NCBI GenBank assembly: GCA_945281075.1
Contig: CALYQE010000055.1
Span: forward strand, 1-11,537
Length of the DNA: 11,537 nt
Direction of reading: 5' to 3'
Source of the DNA: an uncultured Lactobacillus sp.
GTDB lineage: Bacteria; Bacillota; Bacilli; Lactobacillales; Lactobacillaceae
Under the pieces are notes generated by a model, which was not told the DNA's origin, did no database searches, and saw only the letters and a list, made by a program, of their open reading frames with translations. The position numbers and the translations under genes are program-made. Below, piece after piece: positions 1 through 7,100 of this stretch; the stretch's first letter is position 1; each line of letters opens with the position of its first letter.

Positions 1-3
1 GCG

Positions 4-1671
4 TTAATTCTTCCATTGATCAAACACTGCTTTACGCATTTGGTTAGTTGCTTTACGGCCACTCTTTAAAGCAATTGGTGTTTCATATCTAAAATGCAAA
101 TCTGTTGGCTTATTTTTGGTGCTTTCAATTGCTTTATCAATAATTTGCTGAATTTCCGCAACTGCATGCTCATTAGCATCCCAAGAAGAAACGTCATCAA
201 CCAATTGATATAAGGCGCCAAGTTTTTCATAGTTTTTAATGTCATATGCCATTGCCGGAACATGCTTGGTGGCCTCTTCCAGTTCTTCAATTGTTCTTTG
301 CGTAATTCTTGCTGCCGATGCTTTTGACATTGCTTGAATGGTAATCGAGTCGTCTGCAAGAGCAATAATGCGGTTTGATTGCAAACCATGTGCTAAAAAG
401 CCACCCGAAACAGCATCACCTGGAATAAAGGCGATCACTGGATGCCCTGCCTGACGTGCCTTGGCATAAGCAGCGGCCGCTGAAGCTAAACTGAGATGAA
501 TGCCAATTAGCTCCTCTTTATAGCCATACGCTTGACTTGGTACATCAACGATCAAAACAAGCGGTCGTTTTTCTTTTTTGTCTTGATCTTCCTCGACTAC
601 TTTATTAACAATTTTTGCAACCAAAAATCCTTCTTGTAATCCAACTTCGCCATTACGAACACGTGGAAAACGATTATTTTCATCAGGAACAATCGCAAGA
701 TAAACTTTATCATTTTTTTGAGCGTGCAATACTGTCGGATATTTGGAAACGGCATTCTTGATGCCGGTCAATTTTTCGAACCAAAGTCGGCCCCTGGATT
801 TTGTTCCAGCTGTCGTCCCCGCAACGGCGTCTGGCACTTCATGATTTTCAGTTTTATTTTGAGCGTAAAGCTCTCGGTATTGGTTCGTATCTAGCGGCTT
901 GTCAAAGTCAATTTGATCAAGCAAAGATAGGTAAAAGTCGGCTTTTCCGGTTCGATCCGCGTCTTTATTTTGATCAATTGCACTGCTAATTGCGTTTTTA
1001 ATTGCATCGACGCTGTCTTCGTCAACTTCATCAGCAATCCCAGTGGCAACTCTTTGCCTAGTACCAAGCGTGTCCCAAATCAAATCCTTATCACTAGAAT
1101 CAAATTCACGAACGCCAGCTTCTTGTTCAATCACCTCAGGACCATTTAAGGCGATTCGCGCCTTTGGTGTCGTAATCAAGTAGGATAAAATGGCGCTTGT
1201 GATTGACATACCACCAAAACTGCCTACTCGACCTGGAACAACCCCAATAACCGGAACATATTTTTTTAGAGCAATAATTGCATTTTGAATTTCAGAAATT
1301 GCTAGCAAGCCATAATTTGCTTCTTGCAAGCGCACGCCGCCAGTATCAAGAATAATGATTGGGTATTCTGGAAAACCATTTTGATTGTCTTCAAGCGTTT
1401 TTTCTAATGCTGCAACAATTTTTGCACCTGAAACTTCGCCGATGCCGCCACCCTGAAAAGTGCCTTCAATTGAGATAATTACAACATTCTTGCCGTCTAA
1501 TTTACCTTTGAGCAGGATGATGCCATCATCACTTTCTGGAACAATATTTTGCGGCTCAAGGTGAGGCGAAATCAGATCATCTTCTGGTCCAACCAATTCG
1601 CGTCCTGTACCTTCGTCAACTAAAGCAAAAGCACGTTGCCGCCCTTTTAATTCTACAAAACTATTCTTCAT
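4..1671 (-). CDS. mdcDE: Malonate decarboxylase beta-gamma fusion (MdcD-MdcE)
   Basis: This cytoplasmic enzyme decarboxylates malonyl-S-ACP to acetyl-S-ACP and CO2, the core step of biotin-independent malonate decarboxylase. Residues 1-270 match MdcD (beta), a crotonase/carboxyltransferase fold: see FVELKGRQRA near the N-terminus, GEVSGAKI at 78-85, GGVRLQEAN at 111-119 and LNGPEVIEQEAG at 175-186. Residues 292-555 match MdcE (gamma): GRLW at 294-297, GEVGLQEG at 341-348, DVPSQAYG at 376-383 and MSKASAARIT at 448-457. A linker of about 12-20 residues around 275-292 joins them, where Klebsiella-type operons have two genes. There is no internal stop or frame change, so the fusion looks genuine. 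ATG at 1671 lies 11 nt inside the end of mdcC, with GGAGG at 1681-1685 in front; the overlap predicts translational coupling. The reading frame is complete, ending with TAA at 4-6. The family call is firm; that the fusion is one working polypeptide is inferred. Confidence 0.95.
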   Translation of the reverse strand: MKNSFVELKGRQRAFALVDEGTGRELVGPEDDLISPHLEPQNIVPESDDGIILLKGKLDGKNVVIISIEGTFQGGGIGEVSGAKIVAALEKTLEDNQNGFPEYPIIILDTGGVRLQEANYGLLAISEIQNAIIALKKYVPVIGVVPGRVGSFGGMSITSAILSYLITTPKARIALNGPEVIEQEAGVREFDSSDKDLIWDTLGTRQRVATGIADEVDEDSVDAIKNAISSAIDQNKDADRTGKADFYLSLLDQIDFDKPLDTNQYRELYAQNKTENHEVPDAVAGTTAGTKSRGRLWFEKLTGIKNAVSKYPTVLHAQKNDKVYLAIVPDENNRFPRVRNGEVGLQEGFLVAKIVNKVVEEDQDKKEKRPLVLIVDVPSQAYGYKEELIGIHLSLASAAAAYAKARQAGHPVIAFIPGDAVSGGFLAHGLQSNRIIALADDSITIQAMSKASAARITQRTIEELEEATKHVPAMAYDIKNYEKLGALYQLVDDVSSWDANEHAVAEIQQIIDKAIESTKNKPTDLHFRYETPIALKSGRKATNQMRKAVFDQWKN

Positions 1672-1954
1672 CGTTTAATTCCTCCATTGCTTGAGTTAGA
1701 CGTAAGTTAACTACACCGGGCGTTGCGCCGAAGTCATGAATAACAAATTTGCCTTGAAGTGGGTATCTGGTAAAAAAACGATCTAAAACATTTTGCCAAA
1801 CTTCTTTGAAGCCATCACTACCCGTAACGATTTCTAAAGTGGTCTTTTCAGCAGGATAAATTAATACTTCAAGGTCACCTGAAGCAACAACGCCAACATG
1901 AACAAACTTTTTGACAGGTTGGGAATTTTGATAAGTAAAATTGAGTTTTTCCAT
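1661..1954 (-). CDS. mdcC: Malonate decarboxylase acyl carrier protein (delta subunit, MdcC)
   Basis: This 97-residue protein is the dedicated carrier of malonate decarboxylase. In characterised relatives the serine near residue 25 is loaded with a 2'-(5''-phosphoribosyl)-3'-dephospho-CoA group, whose thiol carries acetyl and malonyl. The motif HVGVVASGDLEVL begins at residue 19 and puts serine at position 25, the same place as in Klebsiella MdcC from memory. The length fits the family. It is related to the citrate lyase gamma chain rather than to the fatty-acid ACP. The start has an excellent AAGGAGGA site at 1963-1970, 8 nt upstream, and the mdcA stop lies only 18 nt away. The gene overlaps mdcDE by 11 nt. 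Maturation would need MdcB and MdcG, which are not seen here. Identification is secure. Confidence 0.95.
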   Translation of the reverse strand: MEKLNFTYQNSQPVKKFVHVGVVASGDLEVLIYPAEKTTLEIVTGSDGFKEVWQNVLDRFFTRYPLQGKFVIHDFGATPGVVNLRLTQAMEELNDEE

Positions 1955-1972
1955 AATAATTATCCTCCTTGA

Positions 1973-3613
1973 TTAAGACCACGATCTAAATTTAACAGGT
2001 GGATTATATAACCCATGAGACCATTCAACCAGATCATCCATTGTTTGTGCTGCTAATAATGATCTCTTGGCATCTTGGCGACGAACGCCGATGTCCTCAG
2101 GCAAAGCTACGATTCCACGTTCACGTAAATTCTTAACTTCTTGGGGCTTTGACCTCAAGCCTACTGGAGTAACGCCGGCAACGGCTTCAATGGCAGCCTT
2201 TCTTTCTTCCATACTGTCTGTCTTATACAGATAGGCAATCCCCTCTTCAGTTAAAATGTGTGTAGTATCTTCGGTGTAAATCATAATCGGAACATTGGCA
2301 AGCTTGGCTTCTTTTCTGACCTCTTCAGCATCCAAATGATCAACAAAAACTGGTTTCTTATTGGAGCCAAAAGTTTCGACCATTTGAACGACCAGCTTTT
2401 GGCCCTTCGCCAATGGATCATCTGCTGGTTTAAGGCTTTGCCAAGCTGGAGTTGAATGACGGCGACCCGTTGGGTTTGAGCCCATATTAGGAGCACCACC
2501 AAAGCCTGACAAGCGTCCATGCGTAACTGTTGAAGAATTACCAAATTGATCAATTTGCAAGGTTGAGCCGACAAACATATCGCAGGCATATTGTCCGGCA
2601 ACTTGACCTAAGGCACGGTTAGAGCGCATCGTTCCGTCATTGCCAACAAAGAAAATATCAGGTCGGGCCATAATGTATTTTTCCATCCCAACTTCACCAC
2701 CGAAGGAGTGGATTGATTCAACCCAACCACTTTCAATCGCGGGAATTAGGGTCGGAGTTGGATTTAGTTCCCAGTTACGACAGATTTTCCCTTTTAAGCC
2801 TAGTTGTTCGCCATAAGTTGGTAATAACAGTTCAATTGCTGAAGTATTAAAACCAACGCCATGATTTAAGGTCTGAACGTTGTGCTTTTCATAAATGCCA
2901 CGGATGGCCATCATGCCCATCAGAATCTGCAATTCGCTAATTGCTTGGGGATCGCGGGTAAAAAGTGGCTCCAACTGATACGGCTTATCTGCCGGAATAA
3001 CTACGTCAACCCAGCCTGCCGGAATATCGACGCGTGGTACCTTGTCAACGACATCATTGGCTTGGACAATGACAATTCCATCATGAAAGGCAGCCGCTTC
3101 AACAATTGTTGGCGTCTCTTCTGTGTTAAAACCGGTATACAAATTGCCTTCGTGATCTACCTTGTCAGCGGCAACCAAAACTACGTTTGGAATTAGATCA
3201 ATAAACAAACGACCAAAAAGTTCAAGGTAAGTATGGATATCTCCTACCTGCATTGTGTTATCCGCAATCATTTGGGACACGCGTGTGCTTTGCGGACCAG
3301 CATACGAAAAGTCCATTTTGGAAGCAATCCCCAGATCAAAAATATCCAAATGCTCTGGGCGCGAAATACTCGACATGATCATGTGCAGATCATGCACCTT
3401 TGCTGCATCAACCTTCGTTAAAGCAGCTGATAAAAACGAAGCTTGCTTTTGATTATCACCTTCCAAAACAACCTTATCGCCTGGTTTGATCAAAGCTTCA
3501 AGAACTTTAACAACATCTTCTGTTTTAGCAAATTTACCATCGAGAAGCTTAGCTGCACCAGCTAAACGTGCATTTTTTGCATCACGATGAGAATGCCAAT
3601 TTCTTTCTGACAT
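1973..3613 (-). CDS. mdcA: Malonate decarboxylase alpha subunit, acetyl-S-ACP:malonate ACP transferase (MdcA)
   Basis: This cytoplasmic transferase swaps the acetyl group on MdcC for malonate and releases acetate, feeding malonyl-S-ACP to MdcDE. The 546-residue protein is close to the known MdcA length of about 550. Family landmarks are GKICRNWELNPTPTLIPA at 275-292, SFGGEVGMEKY at 303-313, FVGNDGTMRSNRALGQVAGQ at 322-341 and GFGGAPNMG at 370-378 followed by GRRHSTPAW at 383-391. I chose ATG at 3611-3613, not an in-frame ATG at 3629-3631. The downstream one has GGAAGGAA at 3621-3628, 7 nt away, while the upstream one has no visible ribosome binding site and would begin inside that site. The chosen start overlaps the mdcH stop as TAATG, a typical sign of reinitiation. 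Confidence is high for the product and good for the start. Confidence 0.96.
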   Translation of the reverse strand: MSERNWHSHRDAKNARLAGAAKLLDGKFAKTEDVVKVLEALIKPGDKVVLEGDNQKQASFLSAALTKVDAAKVHDLHMIMSSISRPEHLDIFDLGIASKMDFSYAGPQSTRVSQMIADNTMQVGDIHTYLELFGRLFIDLIPNVVLVAADKVDHEGNLYTGFNTEETPTIVEAAAFHDGIVIVQANDVVDKVPRVDIPAGWVDVVIPADKPYQLEPLFTRDPQAISELQILMGMMAIRGIYEKHNVQTLNHGVGFNTSAIELLLPTYGEQLGLKGKICRNWELNPTPTLIPAIESGWVESIHSFGGEVGMEKYIMARPDIFFVGNDGTMRSNRALGQVAGQYACDMFVGSTLQIDQFGNSSTVTHGRLSGFGGAPNMGSNPTGRRHSTPAWQSLKPADDPLAKGQKLVVQMVETFGSNKKPVFVDHLDAEEVRKEAKLANVPIMIYTEDTTHILTEEGIAYLYKTDSMEERKAAIEAVAGVTPVGLRSKPQEVKNLRERGIVALPEDIGVRRQDAKRSLLAAQTMDDLVEWSHGLYNPPVKFRSWS

Positions 3614-4524
3614 TAGCTTTTTCCTTCCCATTTATTTAATAAAAAATCTGCGTCATCAATTGTCAAATCAGCTAATGCAATGTTAGCTATCTGATCTGTC
3701 TTTGACTTTAATAGTTTTGTAAACGCCGTCCCCGGTGAAAATTCAACACTAACTTGAGAATCGTATTCTAGGGCAACATTGATCATCGTCTCCCAAAAAA
3801 CGGGGTGAGTTAAATTATTGGCCAGATCATAGCTAATTTCTTCAACTGTTTTCACAGGATGACCATTATTATTAGCGAGGTAAATACAATTAGGTTCGGT
3901 TAAATCAAGTTGGTGGAGTGCAGCTCTTAATTGATCAGCCACTTCTTGCATTAAAGGCGAGTGTGACGGATTAGGTACTCTTAGTAGTTTTGCCTTGGCC
4001 GCACCACTTTTCCTGGCCAATTCCAGAACCGCTTCAATCGCAGTTATCTTGCCAGATAGCGTGTTTTGCAATTCAGCATTCTGGTTCGACAAATATACCT
4101 GTTGGTCCGCAGAAGCAACTTGGTCAACCAATTGCTGGGCTTCCTGTCTGCTTAGACCCACAATCACCCCCATGCCGTAACCCTGAGGATATGAATCCTG
4201 CATTAACTTTGCTCTTAATGAAACTAACTTGAACACATCTTCTTGTTTAATGACATTGGCTGCGTAAGCAGCAGCAAAAACGCCCAGTGAATGACCGGCA
4301 ACTAAGTCTGGTTTCCAGCCCTTTGCCTTTAGGCGGTCGACTTGGCCAACCTGCAAAAGCAAGATACTGAGTTGGATTTGCTGTGAGTTTTGATATCCTC
4401 CTTCACTATCTAACAGCCGGACTTTGGTCCAATGTTCAACTTTTTCTTTTAAAACGGGATCAACCTCTTTTAGCATCCCGGCTTTTTGACCCCCTTGACC
4501 GGGAAATAGCCATAAACTTTTCAC
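3613..4524 (-). CDS. mdcH: Malonyl-CoA:ACP transacylase of the malonate decarboxylase (MdcH)
   Basis: MdcH transfers malonyl from malonyl-CoA to the MdcC thiol and so starts the catalytic cycle. The 303-residue protein has the FabD-like fold: FPGQGGQ at 7-13, the nucleophile elbow GHSLG at 77-81 with catalytic Ser79, LRAKLMQ at 103-109 with Arg104 as the likely carboxylate-binding arginine, and SHSPLM at 187-192 with probable catalytic His188. Operon context, not the fold alone, separates it from fatty-acid FabD. It is the first gene of the operon, whereas in Klebsiella mdcH is near the end. The start is GTG at 4522-4524, preceded by AAGAGGTG; an overlapping ATG at 4524-4526 is followed at once by TGA. 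The conserved FPGQG so close to the N-terminus supports GTG. A housekeeping FabD is possible but unlikely here. Confidence 0.93.
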   Translation of the reverse strand: MKSLWLFPGQGGQKAGMLKEVDPVLKEKVEHWTKVRLLDSEGGYQNSQQIQLSILLLQVGQVDRLKAKGWKPDLVAGHSLGVFAAAYAANVIKQEDVFKLVSLRAKLMQDSYPQGYGMGVIVGLSRQEAQQLVDQVASADQQVYLSNQNAELQNTLSGKITAIEAVLELARKSGAAKAKLLRVPNPSHSPLMQEVADQLRAALHQLDLTEPNCIYLANNNGHPVKTVEEISYDLANNLTHPVFWETMINVALEYDSQVSVEFSPGTAFTKLLKSKTDQIANIALADLTIDDADFLLNKWEGKS

Positions 4525-4555
4525 ATTGTCACCTCTTTGGATCTCACAAAAATAG

Positions 4556-4584
4556 TTTAAACCCGATTGAGAACCATTTATAAT
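4556..4584 (+). promoter_or_regulatory. Predicted sigma-A promoter of mdcR
   Basis: TTTAAA (4556-4561) and a perfect TATAAT (4579-4584) are separated by 17 nt and lie about 50 nt before the mdcR ATG. Transcription would start near 4591 and run through the TAGTTA repeats, so a regulator bound there could also repress its own gene. Read by eye. Confidence 0.55.
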
Positions 4585-4606
4585 AGAAAATAGGAATAAT
4601 AGTTAA
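4577..4606 (-). promoter_or_regulatory. Predicted sigma-A promoter of the mdc operon
   Basis: On the minus strand, TTAACT (4601-4606) serves as -35 and TATAAA (4577-4582) as -10, with an 18-nt spacer. It lies about 50 nt before the mdcH start. The weak -35 overlaps the TAGTTA repeats, which fits a promoter needing activation by the LysR protein. The -10 overlaps that of the opposing mdcR promoter. Read by eye from consensus, not mapped. Confidence 0.5.
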
Positions 4607-4617
4607 CTAAATAGTTA
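4598..4617. promoter_or_regulatory. Candidate MdcR operator: overlapping TAGTTA/TAACTA repeats
   Basis: The 8-mer AATAGTTA occurs at 4598-4605 and again at 4610-4617, one 12-bp step apart, close to one helical turn. TAGTTAACTA (4600-4609) is a perfect 10-bp palindrome, and TAACTA-AA-TAGTTA (4604-4617) is a 14-bp inverted repeat. A related AATAGTTT sits at 4551-4558. LysR proteins bind as tetramers to paired sites near the -35 of their target, as placed here. Binding is inferred. Confidence 0.45.
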
Positions 4618-4633
4618 TCAATTGGTGGCGAAA

Positions 4634-5506
4634 ATGAATTTAACAGGTTTAAAATATTTTGTTAGTGTGGCCAGCCTTGGTTCAGTTACTGAGGCTGCCA
4701 AATTAGCTTTCGTTAGTGAATCAGCAATTAGCAAAACTATTCGCCAACTTGAGGAGGAAATCGGCGTCAAGCTATTTGATCGCCAGGGAAGAACAATCAA
4801 ATTGAACCAGCAGGGCCAAGTCTTTTATTCGTATGTTTCTGATAGTCTTAATTTGCTTAACCGCGGAATAAATGCCATTCAAGCAAGTAAAGAGGGGCTA
4901 ACCAGTCAAATCAATGTGCTCTTCACAGTCGGCTCGCCTTTGATTCCTGTAATTGCCCTAAAAATGCAGAAGGTTTTGCCGAACGTCAGCCTAAACATCC
5001 ATCAAAGGACCACTTTTGCAAAGGATTTACGGCAATTCGACTTTGTAATTTCTTCTAATAAAGTGCCCCACTTCACAGCTATTCCCTTGCTCAAAGAGGA
5101 CATTATGATTGGTTGGCGGAAAAATTTTATGCACGGCAAACATTTTTTAGCTGCAAAAGACCTTGAAAACTATATTTTTGTTGGAGAAAGTGATGAAACT
5201 GAACTTCAGCAAACTATCAACAAATACCTGAAAGAGCACGATTTAAAACTTAATTTTAAATATCAGTCGGATGAACCGGCGACGGTAAGAGAAATGGTTG
5301 TAGCTGGTTTAGGAATGGGCTTTATTCCAAAGATTACTTGGGGGAGTTTTTTTGATAATTACGATATGTTAGACATTGCGCGAATTATCCCCACTTCTCC
5401 GCAGCGAACAATTTATCTTAATACGCCGTATGAAAAGCTGAATGACATACAACGGCTTTTTAGCAATGAAATTGCCAACGTATTAGTTGATGCTCAGCAT
5501 AATTAA
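4634..5506 (+). CDS. mdcR: LysR-family regulator of malonate utilisation (MdcR-like)
   Basis: This is a 290-residue LysR-type transcription factor. The winged helix-turn-helix fills residues 1-60, with GSVTEAAKLAFVSESAISKT at 16-35 and the classic LEEEIGVKLFDRQGRTIKL following at 39-57. The effector-binding domain runs from about 92 to 288, with VVAGLGMGFIP at 222-232 near its end. In Klebsiella an equivalent regulator activates the mdc operon in response to malonate. Its divergent position next to mdcH supports the same role, but the ligand is inferred. I take ATG at 4634 as the start, with GGTGG at 4624-4628 five nt ahead. An in-frame TTG at 4622 would start before this site and has none of its own. 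No clear terminator follows, so some transcripts may read into the acyltransferase gene. Confidence 0.85.
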   Translation: MNLTGLKYFVSVASLGSVTEAAKLAFVSESAISKTIRQLEEEIGVKLFDRQGRTIKLNQQGQVFYSYVSDSLNLLNRGINAIQASKEGLTSQINVLFTVGSPLIPVIALKMQKVLPNVSLNIHQRTTFAKDLRQFDFVISSNKVPHFTAIPLLKEDIMIGWRKNFMHGKHFLAAKDLENYIFVGESDETELQQTINKYLKEHDLKLNFKYQSDEPATVREMVVAGLGMGFIPKITWGSFFDNYDMLDIARIIPTSPQRTIYLNTPYEKLNDIQRLFSNEIANVLVDAQHN

Positions 5507-5516
5507 AAAAATTAAC

Positions 5517-5545
5517 TTGCCTTTTTTTAAAAAAGCGCCTATATT
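5517..5545 (+). promoter_or_regulatory. Predicted promoter of the acyltransferase gene
   Basis: TTGCCT (5517-5522) and TATATT (5540-5545) are separated by 17 nt, just after the mdcR stop codon. The spacer contains a T7A6 tract, likely to be stiff or bent DNA. It gives the downstream gene an independent start. Read by eye. Confidence 0.5.
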
Positions 5546-5598
5546 TAACTCAACTTCTTAGGGATCTCACAATCTACTAAGAGAGGACTTAAATTAAC

Positions 5599-6717
5599 AT
5601 GGACAAATATCCTTATCCGACATATGAAACTGCTGATATTGGCGATTATTTAAAAGTTTTTGCTTGCTCTGCAGTAATGTCGCAGCCAATAATGTCTTTG
5701 ATTATGGGGCTAGGCCAACCTGTCCATACTCAAGATATTTTTGGCATTCTTTATAACCTAGTTAAATATACTGCTCCAGCCTTTATTTTTGGTATTCTTT
5801 ATACAACCATTAGAACAAATGATTTGGCTGGGAGCTTTTCTTATTCAAAATACATGCGTACTAGTTGGTCAAATCTTTTTGTACCAACAATTTGGTGGAC
5901 CCTAATTTACCTGTTAGGGATGCCATGGCTGCAACAAGTTAATCAGTATACTGACATTGGTTCATTTTGCTGGCACTTTATTAATGGTAATGCCGCTCCT
6001 CATCTGTGGTATAACACAATGATGCTTCAATTCATTATTTTAATGCCGCTATTCTGGGTAATTAGCCGCTATGTTGGAAACAGCGTCAAGCGTGGGGTAA
6101 TTGTTGCTACTACCACGTTTATTCTCTATTTTGCCTGGCTTTATTTCTACGACACAGCAGTTTTCCACGGTGCGCATGAAAAGACCTGGTATCTGTTAGA
6201 TCGTCTTTTCATTTCATTTTTCATATATGCGGTCTTTGGTGTGCTTGCCTGGCAGCTGCGAGCAGAATTTAACTCGCTCCTTAAAAAAATTTGGTGGGTA
6301 ATTCTAATTATTTTTGGTACTTGCTTTATCTGGACCAACTTTGAATTACAAAAATTTGGTCATCCCGTGCTTTTTGCTAATGCACCATATTACAAACCAT
6401 CAATGACTTTTTATTGCTTAGCAGTCATTTTCTTGGTCGCCTCTTTTTGTTTATACCAAGTCAGAAAAAATGCACAAACTAGTTTAAAGGTTTTTCACTT
6501 TTTAGCTACTTACGCATACCGTGCTTATCTGTCCAACGTTTTTTGGAATCAGTTAATATGGCGCGGATTGAACATGCAATACCATGCGCTTTATCATCCA
6601 TTTCTAACGCTAATCGGAATGTGGATCTTGACTTGGATTCTATCCTTTACCTCAGCGTATTGTCTACATATTTGGTGGACGAAGATTAAGCAACTCCTTG
6701 GTATATTTGGCGGTTAA
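5599..6717 (+). CDS. Acyltransferase-3-like polytopic membrane protein
   Basis: This 372-residue integral membrane protein resembles the acyltransferase family 3 (OafA/WecH type), which moves acyl groups onto sugars or other acceptors at the cell surface. About ten hydrophobic segments can be seen, among them 16-35, 58-71, 92-107, 138-156, 167-184, 203-219, 231-245, 269-285, 310-320 and 335-357. The stretch GNAAPHLWYNTMMLQF at 130-145 is a typical block of Firmicute members. The first membrane segment reads YLKVFACSAVMSQP at 17-30: the histidine usual in this position is absent, with Gln29 nearby. ATG at 5599 follows GAGAGG (5581-5586) by 12 nt, a rather long gap, but no better start is visible. 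It has its own promoter and terminator and no clear tie to malonate metabolism. The acceptor and the acyl donor are unknown. Confidence 0.75.
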   Translation: MDKYPYPTYETADIGDYLKVFACSAVMSQPIMSLIMGLGQPVHTQDIFGILYNLVKYTAPAFIFGILYTTIRTNDLAGSFSYSKYMRTSWSNLFVPTIWWTLIYLLGMPWLQQVNQYTDIGSFCWHFINGNAAPHLWYNTMMLQFIILMPLFWVISRYVGNSVKRGVIVATTTFILYFAWLYFYDTAVFHGAHEKTWYLLDRLFISFFIYAVFGVLAWQLRAEFNSLLKKIWWVILIIFGTCFIWTNFELQKFGHPVLFANAPYYKPSMTFYCLAVIFLVASFCLYQVRKNAQTSLKVFHFLATYAYRAYLSNVFWNQLIWRGLNMQYHALYHPFLTLIGMWILTWILSFTSAYCLHIWWTKIKQLLGIFGG

Positions 6718-6777
6718 AATTAAATAATTGAAAAACAGCTTTTATCATAAGCATCTAACAGTAATTTTGAATCAAAA

Positions 6778-6828
6778 CTGAAAGACTTCATTTCGATCTG
6801 ACAACGAATGAAGTCTTTTAGTTTGTTT
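6778..6828 (+). terminator. Intrinsic terminator of the acyltransferase gene
   Basis: CTGAAAGACTTCATT (6778-6792) pairs with AATGAAGTCTTTTAG (6807-6821), giving 15 pairs with one G-U, around a 14-nt loop. TTTGTTTT follows on the plus strand. An A-rich stretch before the stem (CAAAA) would give a short U-run on the minus strand, so it could work both ways. Confidence 0.8.
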
Positions 6829-6846
6829 TAATATTTAATTCACACA

Positions 6847-6887
6847 TTAAAAACCCTCCAAATTGGATAAATCCAACTTAGAGGGTT
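6847..6887 (-). terminator. Terminator-like hairpin at the end of the PTS/M20 operon
   Basis: AACCCTC (6852-6858) pairs with GAGGGTT (6881-6887), and TTGGAT (6863-6868) pairs with ATCCAA (6871-6876), with a 4x4 internal loop between the two stems. On the minus strand the stem ends in five Ts then AATG. The plus strand has no T-run. It lies about 215 nt past the M20 stop. Confidence 0.6.
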
Positions 6888-6925
6888 AAACTCAACTTTT
6901 GACTTTCATTACAAAAAGTACATTT

Positions 6926-6958
6926 TAAAAAAAGAGGTCTTCGATGGATTACTCCTCT
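6926..6958 (-). terminator. Possible weak upstream terminator of the PTS/M20 operon
   Basis: On the minus strand AGAGG (6954-6958) can pair with CCTCT (6933-6937) around a long loop, followed by a run of seven Ts. The stem is only five pairs, so it may be a partial terminator ahead of the stronger one at 6847-6887, or chance. Confidence 0.3.
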
Positions 6959-7100
6959 ATTTCCTTTTGAAGCCTATATATCCGCTTAATACATGTTTTT
7001 GACTTATTTGTGCATTGCAATAGAATACTTTATTCCTAATTAGCGTAACTTTTAGTTCCTTTTCAACTTATAAATACTATTCTAAAAATCACTTACAAAA

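Larger units (their letters stand above)
6718..7100. other. Convergent intergenic region with three hairpins, no gene
   Basis: This space lies between the 3' ends of the acyltransferase gene and the M20 gene. It is strongly A+T-rich. It holds the hairpins listed separately, plus an imperfect palindrome at 6759-6780 centred on TTTTGA-A-TCAAAA. No open frame of useful length or family resemblance was seen on either strand, and 6960-7100 shows nothing recognisable. Confidence 0.7.

Noticed and set aside
2281..2601. 106-codon minus-strand frame inside mdcA
   Set aside because: It is an out-of-frame shadow of a clearly recognised gene and has no family resemblance.
3614..3631. Longer mdcA with six extra N-terminal residues
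   Set aside because: The upstream ATG has no ribosome binding site and overlaps the one used by the ATG at 3611-3613.
5507..5535. T7A6 tract after mdcR as a terminator
   Set aside because: The palindrome is only A and T with no G+C-rich stem; it sits in the spacer of a likely promoter instead.
4539..5572. GGATCTCACAA present both before mdcH (4539-4549) and before the acyltransferase gene (5562-5572)
   Set aside because: An 11-base match is expected by chance in a window of this size, and the two copies have opposite orientation relative to the genes they precede.
6944..6970. Eight-codon plus-strand ORF with AGAGG in front, like a leader peptide
   Set aside because: No plus-strand gene follows it; the next gene runs the other way, so the match is probably chance and the AGAGG is part of a hairpin.
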